From Pseudocitrobacter cyperus (GTDB lineage: Bacteria; Pseudomonadota; Gammaproteobacteria; Enterobacterales; Enterobacteriaceae): 64,000 bases of DNA. Made by a program: the position numbers and the translations under genes. A model generated the notes under the pieces. The model did no database searches, had not been told where the DNA came from, and worked only from the letters and a program-made list of their open reading frames with translations. Positions 15,550-24,447 of the stretch are shown here, piece by piece. The stretch covers positions 248,001 to 312,000 of the forward strand of contig NZ_JAYMYY010000002.1 in the NCBI RefSeq assembly GCF_039889165.1, written 5' to 3'. Position 1 is the stretch's first letter. Every line of letters begins with the position of its first letter.

Positions 15550-17472
15550 TTATTTTTTATCTTTTACTTCTTCGAACTCTGCGTCGACAACGTCGTCATC
15601 TTTCGCATTGTTCGCGGAAGCGTCAGCGCCTGCTGCGCCAGCTTGCTGCTGCGCATGCTGCTGCTGAGCGATTTCCATCAGTTTCTGGGAAACCTGCGCC
15701 AGCGCCTGCATTTTCGCTTCGATATCCGCTTTGTCTTCGCCTTTCAGAGAACCTTCCAGCGCAGTCAGTGCAGACTCGATAGCCGTTTTGTCGTCAGCCG
15801 GTAACTGGTCGCCCGCTTCTTCAACCTGCTTGCGAGTGCTGTGCAGCAGATGGTCGCCCTGGTTACGCGTCTGAACCAGTTCTTCGAACTTACGGTCAGA
15901 TTCGGCGTTTGCTTCAGCTTCCTGTACCATTTTCTGGATCTCTTCTTCGTTCAGACCGGAAGAAGCCTTAATGGTGATTTTCTGCTCTTTACCGCTGTTT
16001 TTGTCTTTCGCGGAAACGTGCAGGATACCGTCAGCATCGATATCGAAGGTGACTTCGATCTGCGGCATGCCGCGCGGTGCCGGGCTGATACCATCCAGGT
16101 TGAACTGACCCAGTGATTTGTTATCAGACGCACGTTTACGTTCACCCTGAATCACATGGATGGTTACCGCAGACTGGTTGTCTTCAGCGGTAGAGAACAC
16201 CTGGCTGTGCTTCGTCGGGATCGTGGTGTTTTTGTTGATGAGCGCAGTCATCACGCCGCCCATGGTTTCGATACCCAGAGACAGCGGGGTAACGTCCAGC
16301 AGCAGTACGTCTTTCACTTCACCGGTCAATACACCACCCTGAACTGCCGCGCCGATAGCAACAGCTTCGTCCGGGTTAACGTCTTTACGTGGTTCTTTAC
16401 CGAAGAACTCAGCAACTTTCTTCTGAACCATCGGCATACGCGTCTGACCACCGACCAGGATAACGTCCTGGATATCAGATACGGACAGACCCGCATCCTG
16501 CAGCGCAACTTTCAGCGGCTCGATAGAACGGTTAACCAGGTCTTCTACCAGGCTTTCCAGTTTCGCACGGGTCACTTTAATGTTCATGTGTTTCGGACCG
16601 GTTGCGTCTGCGGTGATATACGGCAGGTTCACGTCGGTCTGCTGAGCGGAAGAAAGCTCGATTTTCGCTTTTTCTGCCGCTTCTTTCAGGCGCTGCATGG
16701 CCAGCGGGTCGTTACGCAGGTCAATGCCCTGATCTTTCTTAAACTCGTCAACGAGGTAGTTGATCAGACGGGTATCGAAGTCTTCACCACCCAGGTGGGT
16801 ATCACCGTTGGTTGCCAGAACTTCGAAGGTTTTTTCGCCGTCAACTTCGTCGATTTCGATAATAGAGATATCGAAAGTACCACCACCCAGGTCGTACACC
16901 GCGATAGTGCGGTTGCCGACTTCTTTATCCAGGCCGTAAGCCAGTGCGGCAGCGGTCGGTTCGTTGATGATACGTTTTACTTCCAGACCTGCGATACGGC
17001 CAGCATCTTTGGTTGCCTGACGCTGCGCATCGTTAAAGTATGCAGGTACGGTGATAACCGCTTCAGTTACCGGTTCACCCAGGTAATCTTCAGCCGTTTT
17101 CTTCATTTTTTTCAGCACTTCAGCAGAGATCTGCGGCGGTGCAGTTTTGGTGCCTTTCACATCCAGCCATGCGTCGCCATTGTCTGCGGCAACGATTTTG
17201 TACGGCATGATAGAAACGTCACGCTGAACTTCTTCGTCCTGGAAGCGGCGACCAATCAGGCGTTTAATCGCAAACAGGGTGTTTTGCGGGTTTGTCACTG
17301 CCTGACGTTTAGCCGGCTGACCAACCAGAGTTTCACCATCCTGGGTATATGCAATGATAGAAGGTGTGGTGCGATCGCCCTCGGCGTTCTCCAGCACACG
17401 TGCAGTAGTGCCATCCATAATCGCTACACAAGAGTTGGTAGTACCCAGGTCGATACCAATAATTTTACCCAT
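15550..17472 (-). CDS. dnaK: Chaperone DnaK (Hsp70)
   Basis: 640 residues. The nucleotide-binding domain starts with IGIDLGTTNSCVAI and has the phosphate loop DLGGGTFDISI. The interdomain linker is DVLLLDVTPLSLGI. The substrate-binding beta domain, helical lid and Gln/Ala-rich tail follow, ending in EFEEVKDKK. It folds proteins by ATP-driven cycles with DnaJ and GrpE and dampens sigma-32. Two sigma-32-type promoters lie upstream at 17521-17546 and 17592-17625. Confidence 0.99.
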   Translation of the reverse strand: MGKIIGIDLGTTNSCVAIMDGTTARVLENAEGDRTTPSIIAYTQDGETLVGQPAKRQAVTNPQNTLFAIKRLIGRRFQDEEVQRDVSIMPYKIVAADNGDAWLDVKGTKTAPPQISAEVLKKMKKTAEDYLGEPVTEAVITVPAYFNDAQRQATKDAGRIAGLEVKRIINEPTAAALAYGLDKEVGNRTIAVYDLGGGTFDISIIEIDEVDGEKTFEVLATNGDTHLGGEDFDTRLINYLVDEFKKDQGIDLRNDPLAMQRLKEAAEKAKIELSSAQQTDVNLPYITADATGPKHMNIKVTRAKLESLVEDLVNRSIEPLKVALQDAGLSVSDIQDVILVGGQTRMPMVQKKVAEFFGKEPRKDVNPDEAVAIGAAVQGGVLTGEVKDVLLLDVTPLSLGIETMGGVMTALINKNTTIPTKHSQVFSTAEDNQSAVTIHVIQGERKRASDNKSLGQFNLDGISPAPRGMPQIEVTFDIDADGILHVSAKDKNSGKEQKITIKASSGLNEEEIQKMVQEAEANAESDRKFEELVQTRNQGDHLLHSTRKQVEEAGDQLPADDKTAIESALTALEGSLKGEDKADIEAKMQALAQVSQKLMEIAQQQHAQQQAGAAGADASANNAKDDDVVDAEFEEVKDKK

Positions 17473-17520
17473 CTAAACGTCTCCACTAAAAATTCGATCA
17501 ACATGTGGTTGTGAATCTGT

Positions 17521-17546
17521 AATAAGGGCGAAACGTGCCGTTTCAA
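17521..17546 (-). promoter_or_regulatory. Sigma-32 promoter, dnaK proximal (P2-like)
   Basis: The minus strand reads TTGAAAC, 11 bases, then CCCTTATT, about 50 bases before the dnaK start. This matches the second heat-shock promoter of E. coli dnaK in sequence and spacing. Confidence 0.75.
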
Positions 17547-17591
17547 CTGCCCTGAATCGTTTTTTTTCAGACTCACCACTGCGGTTGAGTA

Positions 17592-17625
17592 CAAGATGGG
17601 GTCGTTACTGAATCCATCAAGGGGG
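17592..17625 (-). promoter_or_regulatory. Sigma-32 promoter, dnaK distal (P1-like)
   Basis: The minus strand reads CCCCCTTGAT, 14 bases, then CCCCATCTTG. Both boxes are close to the sigma-32 consensus and match the main E. coli dnaK heat-shock promoter. Confidence 0.9.
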
Positions 17626-17646
17626 AGAGATAAAAAATTTTTTGTC

Positions 17647-18039
17647 CCGATAAACAAAAAGAAGAAAAAAAACCTGTAACCCGTTAGATACGTTAAAAAA
17701 CCGGTCTATCGAAGCAATACAGTAAAACATCGCTTACTCCCCGGTTCGCGGCGCAATATATGCTTTAGCGCAATAGCGGAGTCATCAATGCCGTTAGTGA
17801 AGGCATGAAAATGCCAGAGTGCGTGAAGGCTCACTCCCTTTCATACACCGCTATCCCAGACAGAACCATTAAAAATACGCGCCTTCACCTTAATCCCCTT
17901 TAAGAGGGGAAATATTTCATTTTCCCCCGCTCAGATCATAGACAGCCATTCATTGCCTGATTATTATGCCGCGCCCCGCTACCTGTAACGTCCAGCGGGG
18001 AAATTACTTCACCATTTAATGATGATTTTTTGAGGAATT
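17647..18039 (+). other. Gene-free region upstream of satP, with a palindrome
   Basis: About 390 bases between the dnaK promoters and satP. It contains TCCCCT-TTAAG-AGGGGA (17894-17910), a 6-bp-arm palindrome about 130 bases before satP that could be an operator or a weak stem. E. coli has accessory genes between dnaK and satP; I see no coding remnant of them here. satP has a clear ribosome binding site (TGAGGA) just before its ATG. Confidence 0.45.
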
Positions 18040-18606
18040 ATGGGCAACACTAAGTTGGCTAATCCGGCTCCGCTGGGTCTGATGGGTTTCGGCATGACCA
18101 CCATTCTGCTGAACCTGCACAATATTGGGCTTTTCCCGATGGATGGCATCATCCTGGCGATGGGCATTTTTTATGGCGGTATCGCGCAAATCTTTGCCGG
18201 ACTGCTGGAATTTAAGAAAGGCAATACCTTCGGTTTAACCGCCTTTACTTCCTACGGTTCCTTCTGGTTGACGCTGGTCGCGATTCTGCTGCTGCCGAAA
18301 ATGGGCCTGGCCGATGCCGCCAACGCACACTTCCTGGGCGTATACCTGGGTCTTTGGGGCGTCTTCACCCTGTTCATGTTCTTCGGTACGCTGAAGGGCG
18401 CGCGTATGTTGCAGTTCGTCTTCCTGAGCCTGACCGTGCTGTTCGCACTGCTGGCCATTGGCCACCTGACAGACAACGAAAGCATCGTCCACGTGGCGGG
18501 CTGGATTGGCCTGGTATGTGGCGCCAGCGCGATTTACCTGGCGATGGGTGAAGTGCTTAACGAGCAGTTTGGCCGCACCGTGCTGCCGATCGGTGAATCT
18601 CACTGA
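18040..18606 (+). CDS. satP: Succinate-acetate/proton symporter SatP
   Basis: 188 residues with six predicted membrane helices. The family signature NPAPLGL (residues 8-14) near the N terminus marks the GPR1/FUN34/YaaH family. SatP takes up acetate and succinate with protons across the inner membrane. The C terminus (GRTVLPIGESH) is the same as I remember for the E. coli protein. The gene is followed by a hairpin and then by a convergent Rpn-family gene. Confidence 0.96.
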   Translation: MGNTKLANPAPLGLMGFGMTTILLNLHNIGLFPMDGIILAMGIFYGGIAQIFAGLLEFKKGNTFGLTAFTSYGSFWLTLVAILLLPKMGLADAANAHFLGVYLGLWGVFTLFMFFGTLKGARMLQFVFLSLTVLFALLAIGHLTDNESIVHVAGWIGLVCGASAIYLAMGEVLNEQFGRTVLPIGESH

Positions 18607-18612
18607 TTACTC

Positions 18613-18637
18613 TTGCTCCTGCCTGTGGCAGGAGCAA
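18613..18637 (+). terminator. Hairpin terminator after satP
   Basis: Perfect 11-bp arms TTGCTCCTGCC and GGCAGGAGCAA with a 3-base loop, 6 bases past the satP stop. The following sequence has only a short T-run, so termination may be partial. Confidence 0.65.
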
Positions 18638-18650
18638 CGTCTTTCCGGCG

Positions 18651-19565
18651 TTAGTGTACCAGCGTTTCCAGCGTCTCTTCTGATAACCCCGTCAGGTGCA
18701 GAACCTGCATGCGATCGATACCGCTTTCGATCATCGCCTGAGCAATTTTGAATGTGGCCTCTTCACGGCCTTGTTCCAGACCCTGTTCCAGACCTTGTTC
18801 AAGACCTTCCTGCCTCAGTTCATCAGCTAATGTCATGATAACGTCTCCCTGCTGTGCTGCGCTTTTCGCCAGCGTGCGAAAGAAAGCGCCTTTATCTGCG
18901 GTAAAACCAACCTGTAAGATATAATTCAGCGCCATTCGGAGCTGCTGATCTGAAGTGTATCCCGCCTGCAAAATCTTGACCAGCGACTCCGTCAACGCCA
19001 TCAGATCGCGCTGACGAATATGCTTTTGCAAAAATTCCAGTATCGCTATCCGACGATGTGTCAAAATCGCGTCATCAGGAACCTCGGTAATATCTACCAG
19101 CGGAAAGGGGCCGGAATATATCCGTTTCGCCAATTCCGCATCGGAAAAAGCATCAAACCAGCACATTGAATAGGGATAGGGGCGCGTTGCACCATGATAA
19201 AAAAGGATAGGAACCACCAGCGGTAGCGTATCATGCCCCTTCTCAATGTGACGTTGCATCGCCGCCAGCGAGTAACGCATCAGCCGCTGCGTCATCTGCT
19301 TATCAGGCTTACTTTGATGCTCGATTAGCGCGTAGATATATCCCTTCTCCCCGTTCATCTGCACTGACCAAAGCACATCAGAATAGCGGATACGCAAATC
19401 GTCTTCGATAAAGTTGCCGGACTCCAGCTTCAGCGAACTCAAATCGCAAAGGGCGCGTAAATGCTGCGGAAGATGGATCTCGAGGAAATCACGGGCGGCT
19501 TCAGGATGCGTCATCACCTGGCGGAAAAACGCGTCATGCGGCCCTGCTGAGACTTTCCCTGTCAT
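18651..19565 (-). CDS. Rpn-family recombination-promoting nuclease (PD-(D/E)XK, YhgA-like)
   Basis: 304 residues. The N terminus HDAFFRQVMTHPEAARDFLE and the core DLRIRYSDVLW with IEHQSKPDKQMTQRLMRY are typical of the Rpn/YhgA group. The nuclease residues would be the Asp of YSDVLW and the Glu and Gln of EHQS. Members of this family cut DNA and promote RecA-independent recombination; they were once called putative transposases. Near the C terminus is a tandem repeat (LEQG three times, then REE) encoded by 12-bp units. It lies between satP and mog, where E. coli has no such gene, so it is probably a lineage-specific insertion. Confidence 0.85.
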   Translation of the reverse strand: MTGKVSAGPHDAFFRQVMTHPEAARDFLEIHLPQHLRALCDLSSLKLESGNFIEDDLRIRYSDVLWSVQMNGEKGYIYALIEHQSKPDKQMTQRLMRYSLAAMQRHIEKGHDTLPLVVPILFYHGATRPYPYSMCWFDAFSDAELAKRIYSGPFPLVDITEVPDDAILTHRRIAILEFLQKHIRQRDLMALTESLVKILQAGYTSDQQLRMALNYILQVGFTADKGAFFRTLAKSAAQQGDVIMTLADELRQEGLEQGLEQGLEQGREEATFKIAQAMIESGIDRMQVLHLTGLSEETLETLVH

Positions 19566-19704
19566 AATATTCCCCTGAAAAACTGACTCGCGGCGCAGTA
19601 TCTACCCGGCGCGAGCCGTTGTCAGGAGTTCGTTGCTATTCTGGAAGGCTGCTCGTATTTACCGCTCCAGCAGAGCGACTGGCAATGTCATTAATGCATC
19701 AGAT

Positions 19705-20292
19705 TCAGGCATTCGCGTCGCGGCGCGCGCTTTTCGGGCGAAATGCAGCAACAACCACAGGGTCAGTCTCAATATAGGGGCCTTCAAGCAGTTGCACACA
19801 ATACGGCACACTGGCAAAAACACCGTGAACCAGCACGTTGCCATCCGCATCTTTCACGCCTTCCAGCGTTTCCTGAATCGCCTTTGGCTGGCCGGGCAGG
19901 TTAAGGATTAGCGCCTGTTTGCGGATCACACCAACCTGTCGGGAGAGAATTGCCGTTGGCACAAAGTGCAGACTCACCTGGCGCATCTGTTCGCCGAAGC
20001 CCGGCATCACGCGATCGGCAATCGCCAGCGTTGCATCCGGCGTCACGTCACGACGCGCCGGCCCGGTTCCGCCAGTGGTCAGCACCAGGTGGCAACTCAT
20101 TTCGTCCACGAGCTCGCACAGAGTTTGCTCGATAATCGGCTGTTCATCCGGTATCAGGCGGGTCTGGAGTTCAAAAGGGGTGGTCAGGGTTTTACTCAAC
20201 CACTCTTCAAGCGCCGGGATACCTTTATCCTGATAAACGCCGCTGGAAGCGCGGTCAGAGATAGAAACCAGGCCAATACGTAAGGTGTTCAT
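19705..20292 (-). CDS. mog: Molybdopterin adenylyltransferase
   Basis: 195 residues from the ATG at 20292 (MNTLRIGLVSISDRASSG), the length of the E. coli protein; longer in-frame starts only add MDGMT. The MoaB/Mog motif LTTGGTGPARRDVTPDAT binds the pterin phosphate region. Mog adenylates molybdopterin before MoeA inserts molybdate to make the molybdenum cofactor. It stands alone between talB and the Rpn-family gene. Confidence 0.96.
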   Translation of the reverse strand: MNTLRIGLVSISDRASSGVYQDKGIPALEEWLSKTLTTPFELQTRLIPDEQPIIEQTLCELVDEMSCHLVLTTGGTGPARRDVTPDATLAIADRVMPGFGEQMRQVSLHFVPTAILSRQVGVIRKQALILNLPGQPKAIQETLEGVKDADGNVLVHGVFASVPYCVQLLEGPYIETDPVVVAAFRPKSARRDANA

Positions 20293-20425
20293 AGTCATTC
20301 CGTCCAAACTTGTACTGTCAGGCGAAATGATACACGGGATTGGCGGGCGAACGCATGATGAAGATAAAAAAATAACCCGCCTTCACAAAGAAGCGCGGGT
20401 TATTCAGAGTGCGACTATGGCTGAA

Positions 20426-21379
20426 TTACAGCAGGTCGCCGATCATTTTTTCCAGTTTGCCCTGGTCGACAGCAAACTTACGGATGCCTTCCGCCAGTTT
20501 ATCAACGGCCATCGGATCCTGGTTGTGCTGCCACAGGAACTCAGACTCGGTGATACGCGCCGGACGCGCTTTTACTTCGCCGGTGTAAACCAGTTTACGC
20601 TCAATCGCGCCTTCGCTTTCAGAGAGCTCTTTCAGCAGAGCCGGAGCGATGGTCAGACGGTCGCAGCCCGCCAGTTCCAGAATTTCGCCGACATTACGGA
20701 AGCTTGCGCCCATCACGACAGTTTCGTAGCCGTGCTGTTTGTAATATTCGTAGATTTCGCTTACGGAAACCACGCCCGGATCTTCTGCCGGTGCGTACTC
20801 TTTCTTGTCGGTATTGGCTTTATACCAGTCAAGGATACGCCCTACGAATGGGGAGATCAGGTAAACGCCCGCTTCTGCACAAGCACGCGCCTGCGCGAAG
20901 GAGAACAGCAGCGTCAGGTTACAGTTGATGCCGTCTTTTTCCAGTTGCTCAGCGGCACGGATGCCCTGCCAGGTAGAGGCCAGTTTGATCAGGATACGGT
21001 CATTGCTGATGCCAGCATCGTTGTAGAGCTTGATCAGGCGTTTCGCCTTGGCGATAGACGCGTCGGTATCATAAGAGAGGCGCGCGTCCACTTCAGTGGA
21101 GATACGCCCAGGAACCAGTTTCAGGATTTCCAGGCCGATGTTTACGGCCAGCTTATCAGTTGCATCAACAACCTGCTGCGCGCGATCGCTGCTCTGGCTA
21201 CGCGCCCAGGCAATCGCTTCATCAATCAGTTTACGATACTCAGGGATCTGAGCGGCACCCAGGATCAGAGAAGGGTTAGTTGTTGCATCCTGCGGCTGGT
21301 ACAGCTTCATCGCCGCGATGTCTCCGGTGTCAGCCACCACGGTTGTGTACTGACGTAGAGATGTCAATTTGTCCGTCAT
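20426..21379 (-). CDS. talB: Transaldolase B
   Basis: 317 residues from the ATG at 21379 (MTDKLTSLRQYTTVV). The Schiff-base lysine is Lys132 in ILIKLASTWQG. It moves a dihydroxyacetone unit from sedoheptulose 7-phosphate to glyceraldehyde 3-phosphate in the non-oxidative pentose phosphate pathway. The longer in-frame ORF upstream (to 21502) is not family-like and is rejected as the start. Confidence 0.98.
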   Translation of the reverse strand: MTDKLTSLRQYTTVVADTGDIAAMKLYQPQDATTNPSLILGAAQIPEYRKLIDEAIAWARSQSSDRAQQVVDATDKLAVNIGLEILKLVPGRISTEVDARLSYDTDASIAKAKRLIKLYNDAGISNDRILIKLASTWQGIRAAEQLEKDGINCNLTLLFSFAQARACAEAGVYLISPFVGRILDWYKANTDKKEYAPAEDPGVVSVSEIYEYYKQHGYETVVMGASFRNVGEILELAGCDRLTIAPALLKELSESEGAIERKLVYTGEVKARPARITESEFLWQHNQDPMAVDKLAEGIRKFAVDQGKLEKMIGDLL

Positions 21380-21630
21380 GATAGTGTTTCTCTTTAAATA
21401 GCTGTTAGGGGGATGTAACCGGTCTTCTTCGATGATATCACGCCCCGCCCTTTGCGCAACTGCCGGAGCCTCGAGAGCGCAGAGTATGATAAACTGGGAC
21501 ATTGAACATTCAGGGCTGACAACGGTTCGCCCGTAAAATGGTAACGCTTACATGGGCTGAATCGAATCGTGCTTATGACGATAATTTCCGTATTCCAGCC
21601 CCTGTTTCGGCATAAACAAGAGGACGTTTA

Positions 21631-23061
21631 ATGCCTGATTTTCTTTCTTTTATCGGCGAAATCCTTTGGGGTTCCGTGATGATCTACCTGCTCCTCGGAT
21701 GTGGAGTCTGGTTTACCTGGCGAACAGGGTATATTCAGTTTCGTTATATCCGCCAGTTTGGCAGAAGTCTGAAAGGCAGCCTGACGCCACAACAAGGCGG
21801 GTTAACCTCCTTTCAGGTTCTTTGCATCAGTCTGGCCGCTCGCGTCGGCAGCGGTAACCTGGCGGGCGTCGCCATCGCCATTACCGTCGGCGGGCCCGGC
21901 GCCGTCTTCTGGATGTGGATGTCGGCCATTGTCGGCATGGCCAGCAGCTTCGCGGAATCTTCACTGGCGCAGCTCTACAAAGAAAAAGATGCCGCAGGCC
22001 ATTTTCACGGCGGCCCCGCCTGGTATATGGAACGCGGGCTGGGGATGCGCTGGATGGGCGTGGTGTTCTCGATTTTCCTGCTGCTGGCCTATGGTCTGAT
22101 TTTTAATACCGTCCAGGCCAATTCAATGGCGCGCGCACTGGAATTTGCCTTCGATACACCGAAACTTATCACTGGCATCATCGGCGGATTGCTGGTGATG
22201 CTGTTCATCACCCGCACCCTGAAAAATATCGCGCGAATGATGCAGTGGGTCGCACCGTTGATGTCGATTCTGTGGGTTGGCGCCAGTCTGGCGATCACCT
22301 TATGGCATGCAGTGGAGGTGCCGGCGCTATTAGAGATGATAGTTCGCAGCGCCTTTGGCTGGCAGGAGGCCGCCGCAGGCGCGGTGGGCTACACCATCAG
22401 CCAGGCCTTAACTAACGGTTTCCAGCGCGGGATGTTTTCCAACGAAGCAGGAATGGGCTCTACGCCAAATATCGCCGCGGCTGCCACTTCCTGGCCACCG
22501 CACCCTGCGGCGCAGGGCATCGTGCAGATGATCGGCGTTTTTATTGATACCATCATCATTTGTAGCGCCAGTGCCATGGTGGTGTTGCTCTCCGGGCACG
22601 ATACAGAAATCGTCACCCACAGCGGTATTCACTTAATTCAGCAGTCAATGGCCATGCTGGTTGGCAACTGGGGGGCCGGCTTTGTCGCCTTTATCATGGC
22701 GCTGTTCGCGCTGACGTCGATTACCGGGAACTATCTTTACGCCAAAAATAACCTCTATTTTTTACATCTGCATTCACGAACCAACATCTGGATTTTACGT
22801 ATTGTGACGGTACTGATGGTGCTGGCCGGGAGCCTGCTCAGCCTGCCGATAGTCTGGCAACTGGCAGACGTGATTATGGCGCTAATGGCCATCACTAACC
22901 TGACGGCGCTGCTGCTGCTCTCTCCGGTCATCCGCATCATCGCCCGAGACTATCTGCGCCAGCGCAAGCTGGGCGTACGGCCGGTATTCAACGCCCGCTA
23001 TTATCCGGATATCGAACAACAGCTTGCGCCCGGGGCGTGGGATGAGACGCCGCGCGAGTAG
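21631..23061 (+). CDS. yaaJ: Sodium/alanine symporter family protein YaaJ
   Basis: 476 residues with about ten hydrophobic helices and the AGCS-family pattern (ARVGSGNLAGVAIAITVGGP near residue 70; GFQRGMFSNEAGMGSTPN near residue 270). It is an inner-membrane sodium-coupled carrier for alanine or glycine by family; the substrate is not proven by sequence. It is divergent from talB and upstream of yaaA, as in E. coli. Confidence 0.94.
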   Translation: MPDFLSFIGEILWGSVMIYLLLGCGVWFTWRTGYIQFRYIRQFGRSLKGSLTPQQGGLTSFQVLCISLAARVGSGNLAGVAIAITVGGPGAVFWMWMSAIVGMASSFAESSLAQLYKEKDAAGHFHGGPAWYMERGLGMRWMGVVFSIFLLLAYGLIFNTVQANSMARALEFAFDTPKLITGIIGGLLVMLFITRTLKNIARMMQWVAPLMSILWVGASLAITLWHAVEVPALLEMIVRSAFGWQEAAAGAVGYTISQALTNGFQRGMFSNEAGMGSTPNIAAAATSWPPHPAAQGIVQMIGVFIDTIIICSASAMVVLLSGHDTEIVTHSGIHLIQQSMAMLVGNWGAGFVAFIMALFALTSITGNYLYAKNNLYFLHLHSRTNIWILRIVTVLMVLAGSLLSLPIVWQLADVIMALMAITNLTALLLLSPVIRIIARDYLRQRKLGVRPVFNARYYPDIEQQLAPGAWDETPRE

Positions 23062-23138
23062 CGCGGCAATCGCAGCAATCGATCCGCTCACACGCTTTTT
23101 TTGTTAAAGTTGAGTGAAATTTTTAGTAAGGACTGGAT

Positions 23139-23909
23139 ATGCTGATTCTGATCTCACCCGCGAAGACGCTCGATTATCAAAGCGAGCTGGCGACCACGCG
23201 CTACACCCAGCCCGAGCTGCTGGACTACTCTCAGCAACTGATTCGCGAAGCGCGGAAGCTTTCCGCGCCGCAAATCAAAAAGCTGATGGGCATCAGCGAC
23301 AAACTGGCCGACCTGAACGCCACCCGCTTTCACGACTGGCAGCCTGATTTCACCCCAGACAACGCTCGCCAGGCCATCCTGGCGTTCAAAGGGGACGTCT
23401 ATACCGGTCTTCAGGCCGAAACCCTCAGCGAGGCTGATTTCGATTTTGCCCAGCAGCACCTGCGTATGCTCTCCGGGCTTTACGGCGTTCTGCGTCCGCT
23501 GGATCTGATGCAGCCCTATCGCCTTGAAATGGGCATTCGTCTGGAGAACGCCCGCGGGAAAGATCTCTACCAGTTCTGGGGGGAGATAATCACCGAAAAG
23601 CTGAACACCGCGCTGGCTGCGCAAGGCGATGACATCATTGTTAACCTGGCATCAGATGAGTATTTCAAATCAGTGAAACCGAAGGTGCTAAAGGGTCGCA
23701 TCATCAAGCCGGTCTTTCTCGATGAGAAAAACGGTAAGTTTAAGGTGATTAGTTTCTATGCGAAGAAAGCGCGCGGGCTGATGAGCCGCTTTATTATTGA
23801 GAATCGCCTGAGCAAACCGGAGCAGTTAACCGCGTTTAACAGTGAAGGGTATTTCTTTGATGAGGCATCATCCACGCCGGATGAGCTGGTGTTTAAGCGC
23901 CACGAGTAA
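23139..23909 (+). CDS. yaaA: Peroxide stress protein YaaA (DUF328)
   Basis: 256 residues starting MLILISPAKTLDYQS and continuing in close agreement with E. coli YaaA (LRMLSGLYGVLRPLDLMQPY, NLASDEYFKSVKPK). In E. coli it is part of the OxyR response and lowers free iron to limit Fenton damage. It follows yaaJ by 77 bases on the same strand and may share its transcript. Confidence 0.96.
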   Translation: MLILISPAKTLDYQSELATTRYTQPELLDYSQQLIREARKLSAPQIKKLMGISDKLADLNATRFHDWQPDFTPDNARQAILAFKGDVYTGLQAETLSEADFDFAQQHLRMLSGLYGVLRPLDLMQPYRLEMGIRLENARGKDLYQFWGEIITEKLNTALAAQGDDIIVNLASDEYFKSVKPKVLKGRIIKPVFLDEKNGKFKVISFYAKKARGLMSRFIIENRLSKPEQLTAFNSEGYFFDEASSTPDELVFKRHE

Positions 23910-23947
23910 TGTAAACGCCGGGTGACGCAATGTCACCCGGCGACGAA

Positions 23948-24247
23948 TTAATGGTGCCCCTTACCCGGGCCGTCATGCTTATCTTTGTACTTGTGCTTAT
24001 CACGATTGTCATGATGCGGTTTTGGCGGTTTGTTATGCGCATGCCAGCGGTTGTCACGCCACTCATAATGGTCATTCCAGTAATCACGGTCGCGCCAGTG
24101 GCCGCCATCCCAGTAGTTGCCGTTATTATCGCGGTCGCCAATTTGTAGCTTTACAGCCGGAATCAGTGTGATTTCTTCCGCCTGAACCATCGCCGGAGCC
24201 ACCAGCATCATAGAAAGTGCAAGGATCACGGGTTTCAACTTCGACAT
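23948..24247 (-). CDS. yaaX: Secreted His/Asp-rich protein YaaX (DUF2502)
   Basis: 99 residues with a signal peptide cleaved after MSKLKPVILALSMMLVAPAM-VQA. The mature protein has the DUF2502 core (VKLQIGDRDNNGNYWDGGHW) and a tail rich in His, Lys and Asp (KPPKPHHDNRDKHKYKDKH). It is a small periplasmic protein of unknown role; the His-rich tail suggests metal binding, which is inference. It lies downstream of thrC on the same strand, as in E. coli. Confidence 0.88.
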   Translation of the reverse strand: MSKLKPVILALSMMLVAPAMVQAEEITLIPAVKLQIGDRDNNGNYWDGGHWRDRDYWNDHYEWRDNRWHAHNKPPKPHHDNRDKHKYKDKHDGPGKGHH

Positions 24248-24405
24248 AGGTTATTCCTCATTTATCATCTGCCTTTCGGCCTATGAGGTAAGAATAACCC
24301 CATAGAACGACGGTTGTTATTCTCCGCAATCCTATTCTGTGATCGCCCGCATCTATTGATAATTTCTGCGTTTTTCCTGCTTTATTCTTCCACGTTCTCT
24401 CCACA

Positions 24406-24426
24406 ATTGCCCGTTAACCGGGCAAT
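24406..24426 (-). terminator. Probable terminator of the thr operon
   Basis: ATTGCCCG-GTTAA-CGGGCAAT on the minus strand (8-bp arms), about 22 bases past the thrC stop. The T-run after it is poor, so its strength is uncertain. Confidence 0.6.
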
Positions 24427-24447
24427 CTGGAGATAGCGTGATACCGA

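Noticed and set aside
16156..17514. 452-residue open frame on the plus strand opposite dnaK
   Set aside because: It is a long antisense shadow caused by the strong codon bias of dnaK; no ribosome binding site or recognisable domain, and it contains many low-complexity Phe/Val runs.
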